A stretch of DNA of 7,434 nucleotides. Source: Fluviicola sp. (lineage in GTDB: Bacteria; Bacteroidota; Bacteroidia; Flavobacteriales_D; Crocinitomicaceae). Below, piece by piece: positions 1 through 5,082 of this stretch. The position numbers were made by a program, and so were the translations under genes. The notes beneath the pieces were generated by a model. That model was not told where the DNA came from. It did no database searches and worked only from the letters and a program-made list of their open reading frames with translations. The stretch is from NCBI RefSeq assembly GCF_030151805.1, contig NZ_JASLCN010000460.1:1-7434 (forward strand). Reading direction: 5' to 3'. Positions within the stretch are counted from its first letter, which is position 1. Every line of letters starts with the position of its first letter.

Positions 1-778
1 TCTTTCCCTGAATATTGATCTGGCAACAAGCATTTCCTGTTCTGTAGATATTGGTATTATCAACCCAACCGGAAGTTTCACGGATGGAATGCCCGCCTGC
101 AGATGTACCATGATTCAAAAACGTAAGTCCTCTTATTGTTTTCGGCACTTCAAAACAAAATCCTCCCACACGCATCGTTCTGTCAATATTCGAGAAAAAA
201 GTCAACTCACCGCGTCCATTTCCATACACCTGCAAACGTGTATAATAGGTTGTATTGTATGCTATATTAAAAACTCCTGTATTTGGAATCAATACTCCGT
301 CATCATAAACCATTGCTCTGATATTCGGACTCCCCGAACTAGTGGATAACGGGCTGGTACACAAAATACCGATAGCATCCATAATAGAAAGTCCATTGCA
401 AACTGTCATCGGAACTGCCAGTCCGGGAGTCAGATCCCTAGACCCTAAAGCAGCAAGGAAAGCTCCGATTCCTTTACTCGGAGGATTTGCGGAAACATTA
501 AAGTCAAAGTCCATGTTGAATTGCTCATCGTAAATATTACCCAAGGGTATAGATATCCTGTTTTCATGAGCTCCGCCAATTTGATTAAAATTCACCCTTC
601 CGGAGTGTATTGAAACAAAACCGCTGGCAAGCGATGCCGGAGCAACACCACAGGAAGGTAAGGTACTAAAAGTGTTGACTGTTGTAGTCCATCCCACGGA
701 CGAACTATAATCAAAGTTTTGGGCGTGAATTGATACACTACTTAAAAATAGTAGAATCGCTAGTTTAATTTTTTTCAT
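1..778 (-). CDS. secreted protein of unknown function, 5' portion (runs off left edge)
   Basis: An uninterrupted minus-strand reading frame of 259 codons starts at ATG 778-776 and is still open at the window edge, so the C-terminus is missing. The protein begins MKKIKLAILLFLSSVSIHAQ, a textbook Sec signal peptide with likely cleavage after A19 (HA-Q). The mature part is rich in G, S, T, N and aromatic residues, has no further membrane segment, and has cysteines at about 43, 127, 140, 208, 251 and 252. Its beta-rich character, with a stretch around residues 222-245 (LNHGTSAGGH, then GWVDNTNIY), resembles the end of a concanavalin/LamG-like jelly-roll domain, but I cannot name a family. In Bacteroidota such proteins often carry a C-terminal type IX secretion domain; that part would lie outside the window. 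The start is chosen because it places the signal peptide exactly at the N-terminus. No Shine-Dalgarno sequence is seen. The reading frame is solid; the function is unknown. Confidence 0.85.
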   Translation of the reverse strand, partial: MKKIKLAILLFLSSVSIHAQNFDYSSSVGWTTTVNTFSTLPSCGVAPASLASGFVSIHSGRVNFNQIGGAHENRISIPLGNIYDEQFNMDFDFNVSANPPSKGIGAFLAALGSRDLTPGLAVPMTVCNGLSIMDAIGILCTSPLSTSSGSPNIRAMVYDDGVLIPNTGVFNIAYNTTYYTRLQVYGNGRGELTFFSNIDRTMRVGGFCFEVPKTIRGLTFLNHGTSAGGHSIRETSGWVDNTNIYRTGNACCQINIQGK

Positions 779-945
779 TTTCTGAAATGTAAATAAATGT
801 GTGCCCTACTCTTTTGGCTTTTCGGGTTACGCCGGTTCCACATCAAAAACACATCCCGTCTTTTTTCTCTCCGGGGAATAATTCCGATTGTACGTTATTT
901 GTTCGTTTAAAGAGGAACCGGTACTAAAATTAGGTGCGGAAAAGA

Positions 946-988
946 ATACACGAAACCCGGTTTGTACAAGGTTTGTACTTTCGTGTAT
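946..988. repeat. nested inverted repeat (10-bp outer and 6-bp inner arms)
   Basis: The outer arms ATACACGAAA (946-955) and TTTCGTGTAT (979-988) are perfect reverse complements. Nested inside are GTACAA (964-969) and TTGTAC (973-978), separated by GGT. On the right side the inner and outer arms are contiguous; on the left they are separated by eight bases (956-963). As RNA or cruciform this would be a 16-bp stem with a three-base loop and an eight-base bulge. It has no T-run directly after either side, so it does not look like a terminator. It lies upstream of the secreted-protein gene, so an operator or a leader structure is possible; which one is not decided by the sequence. Confidence 0.6.
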
Positions 989-1014
989 AAGTGTTAGCAC
1001 ATACTGTATAAGTG
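959..1014. repeat. two pairs of short direct repeats with helical phasing
   Basis: GGTTTGTAC occurs at 959-967 and again at 970-978, an 11-bp period. TGTATAAGTG occurs at 984-993 and again at 1005-1014, a 21-bp period. Both periods are close to whole turns of B-DNA (one and two), as expected for cooperative binding sites on one face of the helix. They overlap the nested inverted repeat at 946-988. Copies are exact. Chance pairs of 9-10 bases are not impossible in 300 bp, so regulatory meaning is inferred only from the crowding and the phasing. Confidence 0.5.
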
Positions 1015-1083
1015 ATTTTAACTTCAATGGTCCGAATCCAGAATGCTACATGTTCTGAAAGAGTGAAACCAGAAGATTAGCCA

Positions 1084-1123
1084 TTAAATAAAAATCCACC
1101 GGTTTACTTGAAAACCGATGGAT
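1084..1123 (-). terminator. intrinsic terminator of the DEAD-box helicase gene
   Basis: In minus-strand RNA the segment 1123-1094 folds into a 12-bp stem with a six-base loop; arms are 1112-1123 and 1094-1105, containing CGGTTT and AAACCG. The only irregular pair is a G-U wobble in the minus-strand transcript. The same position is a C-A mismatch in plus-strand RNA, so the hairpin is built for minus-strand transcription. It is followed on that strand by TTTTTATTT. It begins about 63 nt after the helicase stop codon and should separate that transcript from the secreted-protein gene further on. Confidence 0.85.
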
Positions 1124-1185
1124 ACAGTTAATTATTAATCCTGTTACGAATTATTTACAATTAAATAGTGAAGAAAACGCAGGAT

Positions 1186-2289
1186 TTACAACTGAATAAA
1201 ATCCACATGCAACAAATCCTGGATGTAGCGCAGTTTTTTGCGTTCAACCGGTTCAACCAAACTCAGGGAAATGCCGCGTTTTCCGGCACGGGCCGTTCTT
1301 CCGCTTCGGTGTGTGTAATAATCCGGATCATCCGGAAGCTGGTAGTGAACCACAAAAGCCAGATCTTCAAAATCCATTCCGCGTGCTGCAATATCGGTAG
1401 CAATTAAATATTGTGTGTGACCCTGGCTAAACATCCGGATCGCTTTTTCGCGTTCCTTGGTAAACATTTCGCCGTAAATCTCCGTGACTTTCAGATCATG
1501 TCCGCGAAGAAACTTTGCTGTAGACTCCACATCACCCTGCATTCTGCAAAAGATAATCCCGCGTGCTTTTTTCATTGTTTGAAGAAAATCCAGCAAAAGC
1601 ATCTGCTTATCTTCTTTCTGGCATTCCACATATTGATGCTCAATGCGCGGATTCATAACCTCCTTGGTAGAAACAATGGTTTTAGGAGCATCCCGGTGTA
1701 AAGTTGCTTTGATCCATTTGGTCAATTCTCCGTGAATCGTAGCCGAAAACAGCCATTTCTTATGAAAATCGTTCGTTTCCGCCAGGATTTTATCAATATC
1801 CTTCATAAAACCCTTCGCATACAATTCATCCGCTTCATCCAATACGATGGTTTTCACCCGGTGCAGCGAAACCGCTTTGGAACGAATCAATTCCAATAAT
1901 CTTCCCGGAGTTGCCACAATCACTTGCGTAGGTCTTTTCAGACGTGCTTTCTGCTCATCAATACTCTCACCACCGCCAATGGATTCAATGAAAAACTTAT
2001 CCAAATGCTTCGACAACTTAAACAAAGTTCTGGATGTCTGAATGATCAATTCACGGGTCGGAACCAATACCAAAGCCTGTACATCTTTGTCTTTCGGATC
2101 AATGCGGTGAAGCAAAGGAACTCCGTAAGCAATCGTTTTTCCCGAACCGGTATGCGCCTGCCCAACGTAATCCTGGTGTTTTTCAAACAAGTGTTTCCAT
2201 GCATGCTGCTGAATCGGCGTCGGAGATGTAAACCCCAATTCGTCCATTCGTTTCACTAATCCCGGGTGGATATTGAATGTCGTCTTCAT
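1186..2289 (-). CDS. DEAD-box ATP-dependent RNA helicase (minimal core)
   Basis: This cytoplasmic ATP-dependent RNA helicase of superfamily 2 would unwind or remodel RNA duplexes, for example in ribosome assembly or RNA decay. All family motifs are present in order in the 367 residues: Q motif GFTSPTPIQ (19-27), motif I AHTGSGKT (45-52), Ia PTRE (77-80), Ib TPGR (127-130), II DEAD (151-154), III SAT (182-184), IV-like GIIFCRM (244-250), V ATDIAARGMD (297-306) and VI HRSGRTARAG (327-336). Both RecA-like domains are complete. Only about 20 residues follow the core, so the basic or RNA-binding tail of RhlE, CsdA or DbpA types is absent, and I do not assign a specific name. The usual HGxxxQxxR element after motif IV reads YGEMFTKER, so its H and Q are not conserved. 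The start at M1 puts the Q motif at the normal distance. The gene is divergent from the oxidase operon and ends before a terminator at 1084-1123. Confidence 0.96.
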   Translation of the reverse strand: MKTTFNIHPGLVKRMDELGFTSPTPIQQHAWKHLFEKHQDYVGQAHTGSGKTIAYGVPLLHRIDPKDKDVQALVLVPTRELIIQTSRTLFKLSKHLDKFFIESIGGGESIDEQKARLKRPTQVIVATPGRLLELIRSKAVSLHRVKTIVLDEADELYAKGFMKDIDKILAETNDFHKKWLFSATIHGELTKWIKATLHRDAPKTIVSTKEVMNPRIEHQYVECQKEDKQMLLLDFLQTMKKARGIIFCRMQGDVESTAKFLRGHDLKVTEIYGEMFTKEREKAIRMFSQGHTQYLIATDIAARGMDFEDLAFVVHYQLPDDPDYYTHRSGRTARAGKRGISLSLVEPVERKKLRYIQDLLHVDFIQL

Positions 2290-2293
2290 ACCA

Positions 2294-2301
2294 CAAAAAT
2301 A
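2294..2301 (-). promoter_or_regulatory. candidate -7 promoter element of the helicase gene
   Basis: On the minus strand TATTTTTG is an exact match to the Bacteroidota primary-sigma -7 consensus TAnnTTTG. It ends only four bases before the helicase ATG, so a transcript starting at the usual distance would be nearly leaderless. No clear -33 TTG is found at the normal spacing, which lowers confidence; the match could be chance in AT-rich DNA. Confidence 0.4.
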
Positions 2302-2470
2302 GTGTTTCCACAGCGAATATCGGTCGTAAACCTGATTCTCAGATGTATTTGTGGTTTTATTTCAAACGGATTCTCTGAAACTTCCTCCCCACCCGATCTA
2401 TTTACGAATGAGACACCACGATAAAAACGGATTCACTCCATTCTTTTTCCGGGTCAGAGAGCGCAATCTC

Positions 2471-2518
2471 AAAACATGATATTTGTCATGTTTTTTACTC
2501 CTCCAGATCATGTTTTTT
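2471..2518 (+). promoter_or_regulatory. Crp/Fnr-type operator palindrome plus third half-site upstream of ccoS
   Basis: The arms AAAACATGA (2471-2479) and TCATGTTTT (2486-2494) are perfect reverse complements with a six-base spacer, giving TGA-N6-TCA. This is the core geometry of Fnr (TTGAT-N4-ATCAA) and Crp (TGTGA-N6-TCACA) sites. The right arm with its T-run, TCATGTTTTTT (2486-2496), is repeated exactly at 2508-2518, 22 bp on, on the same face of the helix. The dyad centre is about 63 bp before the ccoS start codon. Oxygen-responsive control of cbb3 oxidase operons by Fnr-family proteins is established in proteobacteria; its use here is inferred. The hairpin plus T-run also looks terminator-like, but no plus-strand gene lies upstream to be terminated. 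Confidence 0.6.
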
Positions 2519-2533
2519 CCGCTGGCTTGTTAA

Positions 2534-2541
2534 TTTCTTTG
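2534..2541 (+). promoter_or_regulatory. weak candidate -7 promoter element of the cco operon
   Basis: TTTCTTTG matches TAnnTTTG except for the A at the second position and ends four bases before the ccoS ATG, the same distance as the candidate element of the divergent helicase gene. The upstream T-run of the third half-site (2513-2518) falls where a -33 element would be expected. A start from here would give an almost leaderless ccoS message. The match is weak; the true promoter may be elsewhere in 2400-2540. Confidence 0.25.
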
Positions 2542-2545
2542 CACT

Positions 2546-2746
2546 ATGGGAATGATCTACATAATGCTGATTGTGAGTCTCTGTTTAGCGGTGTTTTTCC
2601 TCGGAATTTTCCTTTGGGCAGCTAAGAGCGGGCAATATGATGACGATTATTCCCCGAGTGTCAGAATTCTCTTCGAGGACGAAAAAAAATCAAATCACAA
2701 TAATCCGGAAAACGATGGAACAACTAACAGTGAAGTACGACAATAA
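2546..2746 (+). CDS. ccoS: CcoS, cbb3-type cytochrome oxidase maturation protein
   Basis: This is a small inner-membrane protein needed for assembly of active cbb3 oxidase; in Rhodobacter, loss of CcoS leaves the catalytic subunit without its heme b, heme b3 and CuB cofactors. The 66-residue product has one N-terminal membrane helix (about 4-26) followed by the family signature SGQYDD (28-33) and then PSVRILFEDE (37-46), matching the SGQxDD and ILFDD pattern of known CcoS. The hydrophilic tail after residue 47 (NHNNPENDGTT) is low in complexity and not conserved. It is the first gene of the operon, and its last 32 bases overlap the start of ccoNO, implying translational coupling. In many genomes ccoS follows ccoI, the copper-exporting ATPase; here the upstream gene is instead a divergent helicase. 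No Shine-Dalgarno sequence is visible. Confidence 0.93.
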   Translation: MGMIYIMLIVSLCLAVFFLGIFLWAAKSGQYDDDYSPSVRILFEDEKKSNHNNPENDGTTNSEVRQ

Positions 2747-4877
2747 AATTGTCAAGTATTTTACCTACGCAACAATTCTTTGGGCCGTAATCGGCATGCT
2801 TGTAGGATTAATTGCAGCTTTGGAGCTTGCATTTCCCGAATTTTTTAATGAGTACTTAGGTTTCCGATACATTTCCTTCGGGAGAATCCGGCCGCTGCAC
2901 ACCAATGCGGTTATTTTTGCCTTTGTAGGAAACGGGATTTTCATGGGAGTTTATTATTCCCTGCAGCGCTTGCTTAAAACCCGTATGTGGAGTGACCGTC
3001 TAAGTTACATCAACTTCTGGGGTTGGCAGTTAATCATTGTTTGTGCTGTTCTTACATTGCCTTTCGGAATCACATCCAGTAAGGAATATGCCGAACTGGA
3101 ATGGTGGATCGACATCCTGATTGCAGTTATCTGGGTAGTTTTCGGCTGGAACATGTTTGCAACGATTCTCAACAGAAAAGTCAAACACCTGTATGTAGCG
3201 ATCTGGTTCTACATTGCCACTTTCGTAACGGTTGCCATTCTGCACATTTTCAACTCCTTCGAACTTCCGGTTTCCTTCCTGAAAAGTTATTCCTGGTATG
3301 CAGGAGTTCAGGATGCGCTGGTTCAGTGGTGGTACGGGCACAATGCCGTGGCTTTCTTCCTCACAACCCCTTACCTGGGATTGATGTATTACTTTGTACC
3401 AAAAGCAGCCAATCGTCCGGTTTATTCCTACCGTTTATCCATCATTCACTTCTGGGCATTGATCTTCATTTACATCTGGGCAGGTCCGCACCATTTACTT
3501 TATACTTCTCTTCCCGACTGGGCTCAAAGTTTAGGAGTCGTTTTCTCTGTGATGCTGATTGCTCCTTCCTGGGGAGGAATGCTGAACGGATTGTTGACCC
3601 TGCGTGGTGCCTGGGATCGTGTCCGCGATGATGTAATGCTCAAATTCATGGTCGTAGCGCTGACTTGTTACGGGATGGCAACTTTTGAAGGACCGCTGCT
3701 TTCCCTGAAATCCGTCAACATGATCTCTCACTTTACCGATTGGACCATTGCCCACGTTCACGTAGGTGGATTGGGATGGAACGGCATGATGACCTTCGGG
3801 TTGATTTATTGGCTGATCCCGCGTTTATTCCAAACCAAATTATACTCTGTCAAACTGGCGAATCAGCATTTCTGGATTGCAACACTGGGAATCATTTTGT
3901 ATGCGGTGCCGATGTACATTGCGGGGTTCATGCAAGGTTTGAGCTGGCAATACTTTAATCCGGACGGAACCTTGGTTCACAAGGATTTCCTGGAAATCGT
4001 AATCGACATGAAACCTTACTACATCCTGCGTTCTTTGGGTGGCGCATTGTACATCTTCGGAGCATTGATGCTGGTTTACAACGTATTCAAAACGGTAAAA
4101 GCCGGAACATTCCTGGCAAATGAAGTGGTTCAGGTAACGGACGAACGAAATCACCAGGAGAAAAACGAATACTGGCACAGACGCATTGAAGGAAAACCGG
4201 TTCGTTTTATGATCCTGAGTATTGTAGTTGTTGCAATCGGTGGAATTGCAGAAATCATTCCGACCATTGCCGTGAAATCCAACGTTCCGACAATCAGCAG
4301 TGTAAAACCTTATACCGCTTTGGAACTGGAAGGACGGGATTTATATATCCGGGAAGGATGCAACAACTGTCACTCTCAAATGGTGCGCCCGATGCGTTTT
4401 GAAACGGCTCGTTACGGTGATTATTCAAAAGCCGGAGAACATGTTTACGATCACCCCTTCCTTTGGGGATCCAAGCGCACAGGACCTGATTTGGCGCGGG
4501 AAGGTGGTTTGCGCGGAAACCTCTGGCATTACAAACACATGATCGACCCGAAAGCATTGTCTCAGGGTTCTATCATGCCCGCTTATCCATGGCTTCGCGA
4601 TGATAATCTGAATACTTCCCTGCTCGTGAAAAAGATCAGCGCGATGCGAAAACTCGGAGTTCCTTACAAGCCCGGATATGAAGACATCGCAATGGAAGAA
4701 TTAAACAAACAAGCACACGTCATTGCGGAAGACATTGTCAAAAACATGCCGGAAATGGCGCTGAACGGAATGAATCCGGAAACAAAAGTAAAAGAGTTGC
4801 AACAGAAAGAAATTATTGCACTCATCGCTTACCTGCAGCGCATCGGAACTGATATTAAAGCAAAACCTTCTAAATAA
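2715..4877 (+). CDS. ccoNO: fused cbb3-type cytochrome c oxidase subunits I and II (CcoN-CcoO)
   Basis: This is the catalytic subunit of the high-affinity cbb3 oxidase in the inner membrane, joined to its monoheme cytochrome c subunit; it reduces O2 to water and pumps protons. The start at 2715 gives MEQLTVKYD and 720 residues. An in-frame ATG at 2637 would add 26 residues encoded inside ccoS that do not look like CcoN. CcoN occupies about 1-470, with roughly twelve membrane helices. It has H62 (RPLHTNAV, low-spin heme b), H209 (GHNAV) and H259-H260 for CuB, Y253 six residues before H259 as in the cross-linked active-site Tyr, and H347/H349 (HVH) for hemes b3 and b. CcoO follows a short soluble linker. 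Its anchor helix is about 497-518, its heme c site is C549-x-x-C552-H553, and M621 in SIMPAYPWL is the likely axial Met. All key ligands are present, so it should be functional. The stop is seven bases before ccoQ. Confidence 0.97.
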   Translation: MEQLTVKYDNKIVKYFTYATILWAVIGMLVGLIAALELAFPEFFNEYLGFRYISFGRIRPLHTNAVIFAFVGNGIFMGVYYSLQRLLKTRMWSDRLSYINFWGWQLIIVCAVLTLPFGITSSKEYAELEWWIDILIAVIWVVFGWNMFATILNRKVKHLYVAIWFYIATFVTVAILHIFNSFELPVSFLKSYSWYAGVQDALVQWWYGHNAVAFFLTTPYLGLMYYFVPKAANRPVYSYRLSIIHFWALIFIYIWAGPHHLLYTSLPDWAQSLGVVFSVMLIAPSWGGMLNGLLTLRGAWDRVRDDVMLKFMVVALTCYGMATFEGPLLSLKSVNMISHFTDWTIAHVHVGGLGWNGMMTFGLIYWLIPRLFQTKLYSVKLANQHFWIATLGIILYAVPMYIAGFMQGLSWQYFNPDGTLVHKDFLEIVIDMKPYYILRSLGGALYIFGALMLVYNVFKTVKAGTFLANEVVQVTDERNHQEKNEYWHRRIEGKPVRFMILSIVVVAIGGIAEIIPTIAVKSNVPTISSVKPYTALELEGRDLYIREGCNNCHSQMVRPMRFETARYGDYSKAGEHVYDHPFLWGSKRTGPDLAREGGLRGNLWHYKHMIDPKALSQGSIMPAYPWLRDDNLNTSLLVKKISAMRKLGVPYKPGYEDIAMEELNKQAHVIAEDIVKNMPEMALNGMNPETKVKELQQKEIIALIAYLQRIGTDIKAKPSK

Positions 4878-4884
4878 GCATTCT

Positions 4885-5082
4885 ATGTTACGATTCATCA
4901 AACATCATTTAGCAAGCGAGCAAGGAGCAGCGTTCTACGGAATCCTTTCCCTGTTGATCTTCGTGCTGTTTTTCCTGATTGTTCTGATTCGCATCTGGCG
5001 GATGAAAAAATCAACGATCGAGGAATTGAGTAACATTCCTTTAGCAAAAGACGAAGTCACACTACAAAATGAAATCCAATGA
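4885..5082 (+). CDS. ccoQ: CcoQ-like small membrane subunit of cbb3 oxidase
   Basis: This 65-residue protein with a single membrane helix (about 16-38) is flanked by a short basic N-terminus and a charged cytoplasmic tail. The tail segment SNIPLAKDE (49-57) fits the SNLPLDD-like end typical of CcoQ/FixQ, which stabilises the complex, notably the association of CcoP with CcoNO. The start is the ATG seven bases after the ccoNO stop; an in-frame ATG at 4816 would lie inside ccoNO and add residues unlike the family. The stop overlaps the ccoP start (ATGA). Sequence conservation in CcoQ is poor, so the call rests on length, topology and position between ccoNO and ccoP. Confidence 0.85.
   Translation: MLRFIKHHLASEQGAAFYGILSLLIFVLFFLIVLIRIWRMKKSTIEELSNIPLAKDEVTLQNEIQ

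Larger units (their letters stand above)
779..1083. other. intergenic region without a convincing gene
   Basis: About 300 bp lie between the start of the secreted-protein gene and the terminator of the helicase gene, both on the minus strand. The promoter and leader of the secreted-protein gene should be here. The best match to the Bacteroidota -7 element (TAnnTTTG) on the minus strand is TACATTTC, five bases from the start codon, with no clear -33 TTG. The notable content is the repeat cluster at 946-1014. A 66-codon minus-strand frame at 827-1027 is not supported as a gene because it covers those repeats and has no recognisable domain. Confidence 0.5.

Noticed and set aside
89..533. Plus-strand open frames opposite the secreted-protein gene
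   Set aside because: They overlap an uninterrupted 259-codon minus-strand frame with a signal peptide and have no coding features of their own.
946..1014. Possible CRISPR array or insertion-sequence end
   Set aside because: Repeats are only 9-10 bases with 2- and 11-base gaps, without regular spacers, transposase or target-site duplications.
827..1027. 66-codon minus-strand frame in the gap upstream of the secreted-protein gene
   Set aside because: It covers the repeat cluster, has no domain, signal peptide or recognisable composition, and no supported start; it is more likely a chance open frame in a control region.
2471..2496. Palindrome plus T-run read as an intrinsic terminator
   Set aside because: The stem is AT-rich with few GC pairs, and no plus-strand gene lies upstream to be terminated; the Crp/Fnr geometry and the phased third half-site fit an operator better.
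2637..2714. Upstream in-frame ATG that would extend CcoNO by 26 residues
   Set aside because: The added residues (MMTIIPRVSEF and on) are the shadow of the conserved ccoS coding sequence and do not resemble a CcoN N-terminus; the ATG at 2715 gives the normal start just before the first helix.
3030..4178. Antisense and alternate-frame open frames of 70-180 codons within ccoNO
   Set aside because: They are shadows of a strongly conserved gene; the products are rich in H, C and R from reading codons out of frame and show no family.
4816..4884. Upstream in-frame ATG that would extend CcoQ by 23 residues
   Set aside because: It lies within the conserved end of ccoNO and would give a cysteine- and serine-rich leader unlike CcoQ; the ATG at 4885 follows the ccoNO stop by seven bases.
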